A stretch of 64,000 bases of DNA, taken from NCBI GenBank assembly GCA_019787685.1, contig JAHNUO010000007.1, positions 248,001-312,000 on the forward strand, given 5' to 3'. Both the position numbers and the translations under genes were made by a program. Of the stretch, positions 21,708-33,643 are shown one piece after another. Source of the stretch: Chiua virens (Eukaryota; Basidiomycota; Agaricomycetes; Boletales; Boletaceae). The notes beneath the pieces were generated by a model. That model saw only the letters and a program-made list of their open reading frames with translations. It ran no database searches and was not told where the DNA came from. Numbering within the stretch: the stretch's first letter is position 1; the number at the start of each line of letters is the position of its first letter.

Positions 21708-23545
21708 ACTACTTTACCAGAGAAGCTCACCAATGCTACCGCCCTTGTGGCCACAGCTACCAAAGCCAAGGTCACCCTCCCTTTGGAATACTCAGAATTC
21801 GAATCCATATTCACAAAGGAACCCTTCAACCAGATGTCCCCCTCTAGGTCCTGTGATCACAAGATCCACCTAAAGGACACCTTCTAACCAAAGGTTGGAA
21901 AGGTCTATCCCTTGTCACCCAACAAGCGCAAGGCCACTGACAACTTCATCAACAAACACCTTGCCAATGGCAAGATCTGCCCCTCCAACTCGCCTCAAGC
22001 CTCCCCTTTCTTCTTTGTCAAGAAAAAGGATGGCAAGCTCCACCCCTGCCAGGACTACTGATACATTAACGAGTATACCGTTCGTGATGCCTACCCCCTT
22101 CCCCTCATCTCCAACCTCGTCAATAAGCTGAAGGATGCCAAGCTTTTTACAAAGTTTGATGTCCAATGGGGCTACAATAATGTCCGCATCAAAGATGGAC
22201 ATCAATGGAAGGCCATGTTCATTACCCACTGCGGTCTCTTTGAACCTATGGTCATGTTCTTTGGACTGACAAACTCCCCTGCAACGTTCCAATGCTTCAT
22301 GAATGACTCCTTCCACAACATGATTGCCGAAGGGTGGCTCATCATCTACATGGACGACCTTCTTATCTTCTCCAAAGATGACACTACACATATGGAATGC
22401 ACCAGACGCGTTCTCGCTCACATGAAGGAACTTGACCTTCACCTCAAGCTCAAGAAATGCCACTTTGCCACTACTGAAGTGAAATACCTTGGCATGATTG
22501 CTCACCCTGGAGAACTCGCCATGGACCCCATCAAGGTCACTGGCATCACCAACTGGCCCACTCCTACCAAGCTCAAGGATGTCCGATCGTTCATGGGCTT
22601 CGCCAACTTCTACCACCAGTTTATTCCGGACTACACCATTGCCTGCCATCTCATTGATCTCACCAAGAAAGACGTACCTTGGACCTGGGGACATTCCCAG
22701 ATCACCGCCTTCGAATGCCTTAAAAAGGCCTTCACCTCTGATCTGGTCCTCCAATTTCTGGATACCTCCAGACCCTTTGCTATTGCCACCGATGCTTCTA
22801 AATTCGTATCAGGAGGCATTCTTCTCCAGACTGACTCAAACAGCGACTAGAAACCTTGCTCCTACCTTTTGCAGTCTTTCAACAGTGTGGAAAGGAACTA
22901 TGACATCTAGTATGACTGAGAACTCCTCACTGTCATTAGATCCCTCAAAGCCTGGTGCCACTACCTCCATGGTAGCGCTACCCCTGTGACCATCTTTTCA
23001 GATCACAAAAACCTCACCTACTTTTGACAACCCCAAAACCTCAACTGTCGTCAAGCCTGCTGGCTTCTCAACCTTGCCAACTTTGACCTCACGTTTTCCC
23101 ATGTGCCAGGCAAACTCCTTGATGGTCCGGATATGCTTTCCTGCCATCCCAATCATATTACCTCGGACTCTGATAATGAAGATGTTACACTTCTTCTGGA
23201 CAACGTCTTTGTTAACCTTGTCACTACAGATCTCCAAGACCTGATCTCCTGCTCCTCAGCCGCAGATCCGCTTGTCTTGGATACCCTCAATGCCATGGAT
23301 GGCAGCCTCCTGCCATCATTCCACTCTTGCCTCTCCAACTGGCACTATGATGCCAGTGTCCTGACCTACAAAGGTCACATCTACATCCCGCCTAACCATG
23401 AACTCTGGCAGTAAATCATTGCCTGCCACCATGACTCCCACACTGCTGGACATCCCAGCTTCTTGAAAACTCACCAGCTGGTTGCTGCTGAATTTTGGTG
23501 GCCCAGCCTCGCCTTCTTCGTCCACTCCTATGTCTCTGGTTGCGC
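21708..23545 (+). pseudogene. pol: G1a reverse transcriptase, RNase H and integrase zinc-binding region
   Basis: One frame with several nonsense changes (near 21886, 22060, 22848, 22908-22920, 23024 and 23412). RT motifs are FFFVKKKDGKL, LFTKFDVQWGYNN, FGLTNSPATFQ and the catalytic YMDDLLIFS. RNase H begins FAIATDASKFVSGGILLQ. The chromovirus integrase HHCC finger begins HHDSHTAGHP and ends at YVSGCA, exactly where N1a is inserted. The stops fit former CAG/CGA/TGG codons. Confidence 0.85.
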
Positions 23546-24162
23546 TGTAGGAAATAGGTATTCCCTGTGCTCGCATAGCACGTTTCCATACCCTGTTGTC
23601 ACCCGATCCCAATCCTGATCTGTCTGCTTGTGCAAACTCATCTGGATTGCTGTATCTGCGCCTGTTTTGCCTTGGACTCTTTTATTTTATTTTTGATGCT
23701 CCTTATTCATACTTAGTATTGGCTAGACCATGTCATGCAGCCCTTGCAGGGACATTCAGGTGCCTCTTGAACTTTATACCGTACGAAAACCTTCTTCTTT
23801 TATCATTATCCTTGCTTAGGACAAGTCTGAGGGTATTCCTGAGGACTATAAATTCACTGTATTGACAAAAATACAGTAGCTTTTGCCTGTGTGCATCTGT
23901 CTCACATCGTTTTCAGTCAACATTCATTTTTCTCTCGCTCTCCTCGTATTTTCTCAATCCAGATCGGACTGCCGTGTCCACTTTTCTATCCATTTTAATC
24001 CGGATTCACCCCGGATTCATCTTGGACTACTCAAAAACCATTATTTGTCATTCACCAACTCAGTGTTGTCCCTGGGTCGAACAGAATTGCATTCCTTCAC
24101 CCTCTTTTCTATTCTTTCAATCCCCCTGAGTATTGCACTACAGCCGGGATTTATTACCTTCA
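23546..24162 (+). repeat. N1a 5' LTR
   Basis: TGTAGGAAAT to TTACCTTCA; matched by 27174-27788, 33827-34444 (minus), 59454-60065 (minus) and 63682 onward (minus). The two N1a LTRs differ at many CG/TG and CG/CA positions. Confidence 0.92.
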
Positions 24163-24175
24163 ACTGGAGCCCACC
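24163..24175 (+). promoter_or_regulatory. N1 tRNA-type primer-binding site
   Basis: AC then TGGAGCCCACC (24165-24175), which starts with TGG as expected for pairing to a tRNA 3' CCA end. The primer tRNA 3' end would read GGTGGGCTCCA. The same site follows the E 5' LTR. Confidence 0.65.
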
Positions 24176-24363
24176 ATGAGGGACTTCCAGAAGTTGGTAC
24201 AGACGACGACAACCAATCCACTCATTATTCACCTCACTCACGACATACCTTCACTTCACTTCTCAGAAAATTTTCACCTCGGTTAACACCTCCTTGCATA
24301 GCATCCGAATCACCCCTATTGAACCCTGCACCACTACCCTTATGCTGCCACAGAACTCTAAGT

Positions 24364-26008
24364 GATGTCAGACAAGTCAGACGACACACCTGTCACGGTG
24401 CACGGTGACCTGCGCCACCATCCGAATCGTTACTATGCCATCACCCAGATATCTCCTACAGCTGCCCTTCCAGACTGCCTCTAGTGCCCCATGTTTCAAT
24501 GTGACCATTCCATCACAGTTACCTGCCTTTTTGAAATACATCGATCAGTTAGCTACAAGCATTGGACTCACTGGACGCACAGAAGATTAATACAGCCATC
24601 TGGTATGCCTACCCAGAAGACGCTGAGCTATGGTGGACATTGCAGCAAGTACTCACAGTGCAGCCGGATTGGTCAATGTTCGTAGCGGATGTCCAGCACT
24701 GGTACTCATCATATGACGATGACTACCCACTTTACGTTCCAGAACCATCCATCAACATCACCACCGACCCCATCCTTGCCTCAGCATCCACCTCATCAAA
24801 TCTAGCAGATCACATGCTGCAAAGTGATTCCATCCGGGTCTATTCAAGGATAGTAGAATGTGATCCTGAACAATCCGGTAACATCTCAATTGAACCCGTC
24901 TGTGCTGATCCGCCTCTCACAGCTGTCGAATTTGTGGTACCGCATGCCAAAACACAGGAGAAAGATGAACCGGATTGCCCCAACACATCTCACCCACTAT
25001 GCTCACCCTCCTCAGGCACAATCTCTCTGCCACCGGACATACTCATGCATACATCAATCTGGATGCTCTTGGGTCCATCACCATGACCAATCCAACTGCC
25101 TTTGCCCTCTTCGGATACATCGCAACCTGACTCATCCACCCCATCGCTCTCACCATTTACCACACCAACCTTGCCACCTCTGTCACCTCAGATGACTATG
25201 AAGTTGCCACCAATGAACCTTGCACCACCACTTACCCATCTGTCACATAGTACCGGATTGCAGCTCAGCAGATCAACGTTTTCAGCTATGACAAAACGGC
25301 CAACCAGGCGCATACTCTCATCCCACTCACTTCCCTCTTACCCACCTGGCTTAGCACGACCACCTCACTTGCCTCCAGAAGACACAACTGTTTTATCACC
25401 ACCGGATCCACCATCATCGCCATCCTGTTCGCAATAGCAGCATGCCGGCCACATCACTGAAAACATCTATCCTGGATAGCTCGGATCATGTCGGATCCAT
25501 CACCACCCACATTGCCCAGTCGGTCTCTCATCCCTAAAGCTGTCCAAGGATTTGTAGTACCTTGCCGGGTCAATCGGTTTCTGGCCGGGTATCAAAGCTA
25601 AATGCACTCTTCTGCGCAGTTCCTATACCCCATGAAGTGCGCATATTGCAGCCACTCTCATTGCCCTCGTCCTTTTTCAACAAACCACCCTCGCTGCTAT
25701 CGACCTTGCCCCTCGTTTCCGCAACCATGCCACCACCCATCTCATCCAAGCCGCCATCTCTACGTTTATGGCCATATCCGAGGACCCATACCTCACCGGT
25801 TCAATCGGTTCTGAGCTGGTTATTGAAACTATGCATGCCCTTTGCCGCTCTCCGAGTCCCAATCCGTTTCCCTCTCTCTCAATTTTACACTAACGCATAC
25901 ATTGTTTTGTTTCAGTTTATGCTTCAGCTATCTCTGCCCACATCAGGTTTATTTGATGACCTGGCCGACATGGTTCAGTCGCATTTTCCCTTCGATCTGG
26001 GAATCTGA
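24364..26008 (+). pseudogene. N1a gag-like coding region, frame-disrupted
   Basis: Homologous to the intact 504-codon frame of N1b (63322-61808). Readable parts include FLKYIDQLATSIGLT and AIWYAYPEDAELWW, PDWSMFVADVQHWYSS, then a long Pro/Ser/Thr-rich region and FYTNAY... near 25900. Compared with N1b there is an extra T at 24572 (CACTGG versus CACGG), which breaks the frame, plus extra T at about 25426 and 25473 and a deletion near 25580. The function is presumably capsid-like; no enzyme motif is present. Confidence 0.7.
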
Positions 26009-27173
26009 CCATTTTTTTTTTACTATCATTGAGACGCCCTCACCCTTTCTCCACAGCATTATCCAGATGACTGGGAGGTCATCAGATATGGCCTACCCAG
26101 GGGGGAGGAGTCTATACAACCACCTCAGTTTCTACACGCAACTTTTCGCATTTTCACAATTTCAGTCATTGAAATCATCCTTTTGCTATCTGTTTTGTCT
26201 CTATTTTGTTCCTGGTATTCATCTGGCAGATCTCTATCTCACCCCGGGTTTAGTCCAGTGATCAATCATTACTCATCGAACAAGAAACCATCACAGAAAA
26301 GAAAAGAATACCATATAGAAAAACCAACACATGACTGTATAGTCCATTCATTTCTTTTACCACTCAATTCACCACTTCGTTATTGCAACCATCTAGAATT
26401 CATGCCCTCATCCACTACGTACCACTTCTGCTCTTCGAATGCGCATAGGCACAACGCACTTTATCTGGTCGTATCTGGATCGTTTCCGGACGTTTTTAGG
26501 TATCACAAAAGGGCATCCGTTGCAGGTATAGACGCGAAAGATGCACGACAAAGACAAGCTGAGTCAGACACTTGCCAATTGGTTTCATTTTGTTTTTTCT
26601 CTTTCTTATCATTTCTTTCACGTTCAACCATACAGTTCTTTTTCTTTGTATTTGGATCACACAGTGAGCACAGCAAGCAGTGAGCAGCAGATAGCAAACT
26701 TGGCCAACTGGATCACATTGGATCACACCGGACACATGCAGACAAGCAGAATTCATGCAGGACAATCGACGCATACCAGAGATGCTATCACTGCGATGAA
26801 CACAAAACCATCACACACACACTTCGCATCACAGATTACGGCCATCCTTCATCCATCGTGCCTTCATACGCAAGACCATAGACAACAGACACACAGAACA
26901 GCCACGCATCACACCATCGCGATTACTATCCGATCCTGTTGTTTTTGGGTCATCGTCACTGTGCAGCCATCATCACTCTTGTCATCTCTGTTGTCGTCTC
27001 TCTCATCACTCTCATCACTCTCATTGCCATCACCATCTCTGTCGTCGTATCCATCACCCTTTCGTATCTGGACCCATCTGCTGCCATCTGCAACTGTCAC
27101 GTTGAACCACCAATCGCATCCCCATACACATTGGGCTGACTGGGGACAGTCAGCATCTAAAGTCCCCATCGGG
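26009..27173 (+). other. N1a 3' noncoding interior
   Basis: No enzyme motif. It contains CATCACTCTCATCACTCTCATTGCC-type trinucleotide-like repeats at about 26990-27060, mirrored in N1b at about 60770-60850. It ends just before the 3' LTR. Confidence 0.5.
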
Positions 27174-27788
27174 TGTAGGGAATAGGTATTCCCTGTGCTT
27201 GCATAGCACATTTCCGCACCCCGTTGTCACCCGATCCTGATCCTGATCTGTCTGCTTGTGCAAACTCATCCGGATTGCTGTATCCATGCCCGTTTTGCCT
27301 CAGACTCTTTTATTTTATTTTTGATGCTCCTTATTCGTACTTAGCATTGGCTAGACCATGTCATGCAGCCCTTGCAGGGACATTCGGGTGCCCCTTGAAC
27401 TTTATACCGTATGAAAACCTTCTTCTTTTGTCATTATCCTTGCTTAGGACAAGTCTGAGGGTATTCCCGAGGACTATAAATTCACTGTATTGACAAAAAT
27501 ACAGTAGCTTTTGCCTGTGTGCATCTGTCTCACATCGCTTTCGGTCGACATTCATTTTCTCTCACTCTCCTCGTATTTTCTCAATCCGGATCGGACTGCC
27601 ATGTCCGCTTTTCCATCCGTTTTAATCCAGATTCACCCCAGATTCATCTCGGACTACTCAAAAACCATTATTTGTCGTTCACCAACTCAGTGTTGTCCCT
27701 GGGTCGAATGGAATCACATTCCTTCACCCTCATTCATTTCTTTCAATCCCCCTGAGTATTGCACTACAGCCGGGATATATTACCTTCA
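27174..27788 (+). repeat. N1a 3' LTR
   Basis: 615 bp, second copy of the 23546-24162 LTR, followed by the GCGC duplication. Confidence 0.92.
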
Positions 27789-28065
27789 GCGCCTTGTGTC
27801 AACAACACAAGGTCAACACTCATCCGACCACACCTCCACTCTCCCCCATCCCTTCCACATGTACTTGCCCTTTCCAGAACATTTCTGTGGATCTCATCAT
27901 GGATCTCCCTGTCTCTGTGGAAGGATACATACGACTCACTCATGGTTGTGGTAGACCATGGCCTTATGAAGGGGGTAATTCTTTGCCCTACAGTGAAAAC
28001 TGCCGACTCCACAGGAATAGCCTGCCTCTTTTTTCACAAAGTCTACACATGATTCAGCCTCTACG
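27789..28065 (+). pseudogene. G1a integrase fragment after N1a
   Basis: Continues the G1 integrase: CQQHKVNTHPTTPPLSPIP, VDLIMDLPVS, DSLMVVVDHGLMKGVI, FFHKVY. A 4-bp duplication (ATAC) near 27926 shifts the frame and a TGA lies before the end. It stops at CTACG (28061-28065), the target of G1b. Confidence 0.8.
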
Positions 28066-28817
28066 TGTTATGGTGGTCCCAGGTAGGGCCTAGTGTAGAC
28101 ACAAAAGCGCTAAGTACCAAGTGGCTGCGATAACTCAAACAACCACCACTTGATACGTGGCGTGCTGTAGAGTTCAAGGAGGGTTACTGGTCAGCGGATT
28201 GCTACCAGTGAGACAAGTTAGAACTCAGGCATTGCTGAGAGCGTCCTGTTGGGAATCTATACCTGAAGGACCGAGACTGCCCCTTGCGATCAGGGTGGAC
28301 CGAGGTGCTGGACGTTGGTCACAGTGACGAGGGATGACTTAGGTTAAGCCCAAAGAGGAGCAGTGATACTAGCTAGATTGCGTAGATCAAGACTGAGGTA
28401 CAGGAGTATCACTGTGCGGTATTTATACTATGAGAGTCGAGCACAGACCAACAGTCCAAAAGGGTAGCCAGGAAGAGCGGAACAGTCAAAAGGCCAAAAG
28501 GAGTTGTACAGGGCGGGAGCACCGGACAGATGAAAGTGTAAAAGGTAAAACATGGAAGCTGTCCAAATGACAGCGGAAGTGAAAGCGATCCCTACCAGAT
28601 CAGGAAGTGGAAGGAAGGAAGCAACGATGGAACAACAGGTTGGGCTGGAGTTGTGTAATTGGATCAAAGAAAGAAAAGGTAAACGGGGCAAAGGGTTAAG
28701 CCCTTGCTGAGTAATCCAAAGCAAGGGTAAGCCTTGCGGATTGAACGTAGGAGGTACCTGTAGTACTGAGCGTAGTGAAAGTAGCAAAGAAAGCAAAGAA
28801 AAAGATGAATTGTAACA
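28066..28817 (-). repeat. G1b 3' LTR
   Basis: 752 bp, inverted copy of 18973-19720, from TGTTACAATTC at 28817 down to CATAACA at 28066. A purine tract (CAGGGGGTAA) precedes it in element orientation (28818-28827). Confidence 0.88.
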
Positions 28818-28859
28818 TTACCCCCTGACTAACATCAAAGCACCATGTGAAGATCATCT

Positions 28860-30087
28860 CTAGAAATTGAATGAATCCCTAACAGGGCTGCCCGTAATGT
28901 TGGCATAACCCTTGTCGTCAATTGGGTCGTTGCACGGTGACGCAGAGCAGTGGTCCGGGGAATGCAGAGGAGCATCCAGAGGGATGGCAGAGCGGGAGAG
29001 TTGGGGGAGCAGGATGGCGGTTGTGGCAGCGTGTGGAGGAGGATGAGGAGCCATTGGATGAGGAGGAGTTGGAAGGAATGATGGGGCGTGGAGAGCGATG
29101 GTTCCAGGTAGATCCGGTTGCCACCAGGGTAAGTTGGTTGGCCAGGGGAATCCTAGTGCAGACGTGAGGGGGTCATCCAGGGCAATGGGACTGGATGTGT
29201 CCAGGGGACCAGGTAAGACAGATGGGACATTGATAGTCCTGGCATTCAACGTGTATGTGGCCAAGTTTGTGGCACTCATAGCAGGCCTCATGGTAACGAG
29301 GGTGGTCCTTGGGGAGGTCAACCTGACCAGTTTGGAACATGTGTTCCACTTCAGCTAGGTTGCAAGCGTTGATCTCTTCGGGGGAGAAGGGAAGAGAGGA
29401 GGTGGAGGGGGTAGACGGAGAGGGAGTACCGGAAGTGAGGGGTTGGTCAAGGCGGAGGGAGAGTTCTACCTGGTAGCAGTGGAGGTCGGAGAGGAATTCA
29501 CCCATCTGCATTTGGAATAGGGTGTGTTTGAGGAATGCATGGATTTTGTTGTGGATCTGGCCGGTAATGGCCAAGAGGAGGTAGGTGTTGGCCATAGGCC
29601 CATAGAGGTCTGCCCAGACAAGGGTGAGTCATTTGTTCTGTAAATACGCCGAGTAGAGGGCGTGGAGAGGGGAGTCAAGGTCAAGATGGTGCTCGATGGG
29701 GAATACCATGCTTGGGTCGAGGATGAGGTTTCGCATTCAAGCGAAGTAGTCGGGGGTGGATGTAGAGGCCCGGATAGTGTGTGAATGAAATGGCAAGTCT
29801 ACCATGATGAGAGGAGGATGAACATGGTGAATAGAATGAGAAGGGCGAGTGCATACGCTTGCCGTTCCCCATCCTGTGGAAGCAACCGCAGAATCAGCTG
29901 GAGAAACGGGTCGGGTGGACTCCATGAGGGAGGATTCGAAGGAGAGGGAGGGATCATCCGAGCAAAGAGACGGTGGGGGAACAGGGAGTGGTAGGGCAAT
30001 GTGGGGAATGTCGACGGTGGGAGTGAAGATGGGGACCAGTGTAGTGTCGGATTCGAAGTCAGGGGTAGAGCAGGAGTGGTAGGCCAT
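28860..30087 (-). pseudogene. G1b extra ORF downstream of the chromodomain, double zinc-knuckle-like
   Basis: One minus-strand frame from 30087 to 29173 with two TGA stops at former CGA (AYFA-x-MRN and LQNK-x-LTL). The N-terminal part is Pro/Ser-rich and acidic; the middle is helical (AITGQIHNKIHAFLKHTLFQ). It ends in a cysteine/histidine array, CYECHKLGHIHVECQDYQCP followed by IC and GHIQSHC, which reads as two tandem knuckles. It lies between the chromodomain and the 3' LTR in sense orientation, where Ty3/gypsy elements normally have nothing or an env-like gene. Another frame down to 28860 is open but looks like its shadow. The function is unknown; a second nucleic-acid-binding protein is a guess. 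Confidence 0.6.
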
Positions 30088-31339
30088 AACAGTTCTGATG
30101 CGGATTGGTGGCGGTTGAAGTGGAGAGCATGGTGGTCGAGGTGGTGGAAGGTGGGAGACTGAGGGGAATCCTTGGGGTGGAGATGTTTATAAGCATCAAT
30201 GGTTTCCTTGGCATTTCCTAGGTTGGCCTCAGGCTCCCAAGAGTCATTGGAGGTGGAGTAGCCCTTCCAGCAGATCAGGAACTTGCGGTTATGCAGGTTC
30301 CGGGTGTGACAAAGGATCCACTCGATTTCGTATTCTTCTTCACTGGCTATAAGGTCTGGTGGAGGTTTCGGGAAGTTTGGTCTGTAGGTTTCTGTTTCCC
30401 AATATGGGGAAAGGAGCAAGGTGTGGAAGACTGGGTGGATTTTTCAGGTCTTGGGAAGGCAGAGACGGTAAGTGAGCAGGGAGAGGACCTCCATGAAGGT
30501 AAAGGGTCCTTCGCAGCATGATGCAAGTTTCAGGGATATTAGTTCCCGTTTCAAATTGCGGGCTTCCAGCCAAACCTGATCACCCTTTGAGAAGGGTTTG
30601 AACTTCCTAAAGGAGTGAGCTTTCATGGCCTGGCGGGCGAGTTCATGTGCAGCGAGGGCTTCGTCGCGAGCGGCAGAGAGGGTTTTGAGGTGTTCCTCAA
30701 TAGCGGGGAGTTTGGTTTTCACAATGATAGTGGGCAAGGGATGGGGTTCATAGCCCATCATGAGGAAGAATGGCGATTTGCCAGTGACGGAGTGGGGGCG
30801 GTGGTTGTGTGCGAATTTGGCCATGGGGAGTAAGTCAGCCCATTTCTCCGGATTGTTTTGACAATACATGCAGAGGTACGTCTCGACTTCTTGGTTGATG
30901 TGTTCTGTCTCACCATTGGATTGAGGATGGTAGGCAGTGGAGAGGGAGAGGCAATATCCAATGAGTTGGGAGAGCTCTTTCACAAATGCGGAAGTGAACT
31001 GCGGACCATGGTCGGAGATGATCTTGTCGTAGAGGCTGAATCGCATGTAGACTTTGTGAAAAAAGAGGCAGGCTATACCTGCGGAGTCAGCGGTTTTCAC
31101 TGTGGGGCAAAGAATTACCCCCTTCGTAAGGCCATGGTCTACCATGACCATGAGAGAGTCGTAGCCCTCTGCGGAGACGGGAAGATCCGTGATGAGATCA
31201 ACAGAGACGTTTTGGAATGGGCAGGTGCATGTGGAGGGAATCAGAGAGAGCAGAGGCATGGTTGGATGGGTGTTGACCTTGTGCTGTTGGCACGAGGCAC
31301 AACCAGAGACGTAGGAGTGGATGAAGGAGGCAAGGCCGG
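29799..31339 (-). pseudogene. G1b integrase core and chromodomain
   Basis: From 31339 the frame gives FIHSYVSGCASCQQHK (end of the HHCC finger), then the catalytic core: VSVDLITDLP (first Asp), IISDHGPQF (second Asp), QSNGETEHINQE (Glu). The C-terminal part has KGDQVWLEARNLK and ends at a stop near 30441. Reading on, a chromodomain follows: EEEYEIEWILCHTRN, KFLICWKGY, DSWEPEANLGNA. Chromodomains target integration to modified histones. The D-D-E residues are present. Confidence 0.85.
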
Positions 31340-32227
31340 TGAAGAAATAAAAAATGGGCTGGTGTGACAGGAACAAGGTTAGTAGAACTGTCAGATAGAA
31401 AGAAAAGGGATGGGCGCAAGTATGACTTGTCCCAAGGGGTTCTGAGGTTGGAGACGAAGTGTCAAGGTGTTGACAGGAGCTTTGAAAGCAATCTGGACGC
31501 GTTCCCGGGTGAAACCGTATGAAGGTCGACAAAACCAGCCGAAACGCAGACAGTCAGATAGTTCGGCAACAAGGCAGAGACTCGAGCACAACGGTGATCG
31601 AGTACGAGTAAGGTCGGATAGAAAAGATAGTTAAACGGGCGAGGTGACTTAGAACACGAGAGGAAAACGGGGATCGAAAAGATAAAATTTTTATTTATGA
31701 ACACAAATTTTATAGTCTCAGGTATTCCCCAGGACTTTTACAGCGGATAAAGTATCAAATAAATAAGGGAAGCGTATGTATACGGAGCCGACTCTCATGG
31801 AGATCGACCCATGAAAAGGAAAACAATGTTCTGTCAAGATGGGATAAGGTTTGATCTGTGAATCAATGGACTACCTTTAAAATGTCATACGACCCAACTA
31901 TCTGTACCTTATAACCAATCGGATACGTGTCGATAACACTGGAACCAGTCTAAAAAAATTCTAAGAAGGTACGAAATAAAATAGAAATTGGACAAAAAGA
32001 GAGTTGATTAGTGTACGTCGTGCGATCCCGATCAAGCAACCTGATTCGGTCACCTCGCGCGAAAACATGTAGGAATGAAGAACAAAACATACAAATATGG
32101 GTTGGATTCACTCGGATGGACACGGGACCACAACGGGCGGGTAGGACAATCGATATGGGCAATCCGGGCATCCTGTAAACAAGCGGGAACATGGTTTTAT
32201 CACATCAAGGGGTCATTGACTCCTACA
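31340..32227 (-). repeat. E 3' LTR
   Basis: In plus orientation TGAAGAAATA to GACTCCTACA. Aligned to the 5' LTR it has only two length differences that I could find: extra T at 31940 (CACTGG versus CACGG) and extra A at 31947 (CCAGTC versus CCGTC). Confidence 0.92.
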
Positions 32228-32389
32228 CCCAACAAGGACTTGAATACTGACTGTCCTCAGTCAGTCACGTGACACCCGCGAACGCTGACCTTGAACCGGT
32301 GACTGGGATCAGCCGGCACATTAAAGCCTCGCGTTGGCCGTCTGTTCTTTTGACAAGTTTACCCTCCTCCCGCTTCGCTACTCGTCACC
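32228..32389 (+). other. E interior between 3' LTR and antisense gene
   Basis: Short non-coding stretch, presumably the promoter of the antisense gene; it includes GTCACGTGAC near 32265, an E-box-like palindrome. Confidence 0.4.
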
Positions 32390-33643
32390 ATGTCTCTTAC
32401 GTCCCTCGACTCCATCCTTGCGTTCGCAGACTCTCCCGTTGATGAGGCGACTGTCAAGGTTGAGAAGGACCTCGCACAAGGAAAGGATCGGATTGCGGCT
32501 GTGGCGCTGGCGGTGCCGGATGATAAGGAGGAGCTGCAAGAAGAACAGGAGGGATGGTGCCAGGAGTGGCAACGGGCTTTGGTACTTCGCAAATTTCTTA
32601 GGGTTGGTCGGGTATTAACTGGACTTGTAGGAGCATCTAAATACCGCCCTTAGCCAGGCTAAATCGCATGGCGTTTCCTGCCGCCTCAGCGACAAGACGG
32701 TGAAGACGATGCGCGAAGCAACCACGTTTTTTCGTAGATGGCAGGGGGAAGTAGCTCAACGCGCGGACGCTCAGAGACAATGAACTGCCTCAGGCAAGGC
32801 AACAGGGGGTGGGTCGTTCGGATCCGCTTCACTTCTGGGTGATTCGGCCGCGGGGACAGGCAAGACCGTCGAGGTCGAGGCTGGCAGGAAGTGCAAGGTG
32901 AGACCACTGTTACCTCAGATGTTTCGCTCTGTTAACGGTTCTTTTCAGCGGTCCGCTCGTAAGGCCGCTATGGACGAGAGCCCAGTGTGACGAGGAGGAG
33001 GAGGTGGTAGTCGAGGGTCCGCTTAAAATTCCAGATCGTATGGTTCACAACCCGGCGTGCGAGATGTGTGCTCAGACTAGTAAGTTATGTGCGGGGATTC
33101 CGGGTCGCACTTGTGATCCTTGCTTCAAAGCCAAGGCCCGGTGCAACAAGTCAAGTGGTCGGGGCGCTAAGAGTGGGCCGTCGATTGAGAAGTGGAAACT
33201 AGCGGATCTGAAGGCCAAGGCTGCAGGTAGGACCTCTCGCCTCGGATCACATCAACTCGGCTGATCTTTTCGTAGCGTTACCCGTTATCATGGTTACCAT
33301 CCCGGCTCGCAAGGCCGTGGTCGATCCTTCACCCGCGTCTCCTCCGACACCGGATGCGCCCGAGCCACTCTTCTACGAGTCCAAGCCCGTGTCTCCACTC
33401 CCTTTTCAAGATGGGGGGGAAGAAGTAGAGTCGCCCAAGAAGAAGTCTAAGACTGGCTCGCCATCTGAGCCTTATGATGGGGCAGACGATATCCGACGCG
33501 CTATTCTCTCTCTAGAGGCGAAGTTCCTGTCGACCAGGTCCTTCTTCAAGGAGCTTCAGGCCCGTGCTTCGGCCATGGAATCGTACATCGCTTCGCAGCA
33601 GGGAGAACTGGATAGGGTAAAGCTGGCGTTTGGGATGTCTTGA
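32390..33643 (+). CDS. Antisense accessory gene of E: Zn2Cys6-like zinc-cluster protein
   Basis: Runs opposite to the E pol genes. Inferred exons: 32390-32581, 32631-32897, 32949-33226 and 33276-33643, introns 49, 51 and 49 nt with GT-AG ends. The N-terminal part is acidic and helical (EEQEGWCQEWQRAL). The centre holds a cysteine cluster spaced C-x2-C-x6-C-x7-C-x2-C-x6-C (CEMCAQTSKLC ... CDPCFKAKARC), the pattern of fungal Zn2Cys6 DNA-binding domains. The C-terminal part has an SPKKKSKT nuclear-signal-like stretch and a coiled coil (ILSLEAKFLSTRSFFKELQA). Exons 2-3 contain a TGA at 32781 and a frame change near 32984. Both vanish if CAG/CTG at 32773, 32792, 32836 and 32984 are read as CG; a 43-nt extra intron is an alternative. 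Function unknown. Confidence 0.65.

Larger units (their letters stand above)
23546..27788 (+). mobile_element. N1a: non-autonomous LTR retrotransposon (gag-like only) inserted in G1a
   Basis: Direct LTRs of 617 and 615 bp enclose about 3.0 kb with a gag-like frame but no protease, RT or integrase. A tRNA-type primer site follows the 5' LTR. It is inserted in the G1a integrase with a 4-bp target-site duplication GCGC (23542-23545 and 27789-27792); removing it restores the G1 reading YVSGCA-CQQHK. The LTRs differ mostly by transitions, many at CpG. Confidence 0.9.
18973..28065 (+). mobile_element. G1a: Ty3/gypsy chromovirus, 5' part, split by N1a and cut by G1b
   Basis: 5' LTR, self-priming site, gag, protease, RT, RNase H and the start of integrase follow in the usual order. 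The integrase is split at 23545/27789 by element N1a (4-bp duplication GCGC). At 28066 the frame stops where G1b of the same family begins in opposite orientation. The remainder must lie beyond the window. Many stops come from C-to-T or G-to-A changes. Confidence 0.88.

Noticed and set aside
21915..22754. 279-codon minus-strand ORF
   Set aside because: Antisense shadow of the G1a RT.
26900..27060. Tandem short repeats as a CRISPR or minisatellite array
   Set aside because: They are low-complexity CATCACTCT-type runs inside N1, without regular spacers.
28918..30082. Plus-strand glutamate/glycine-rich ORFs opposite G1b
   Set aside because: They are shadows of the Pro/Ser-rich minus-strand coding sequence.
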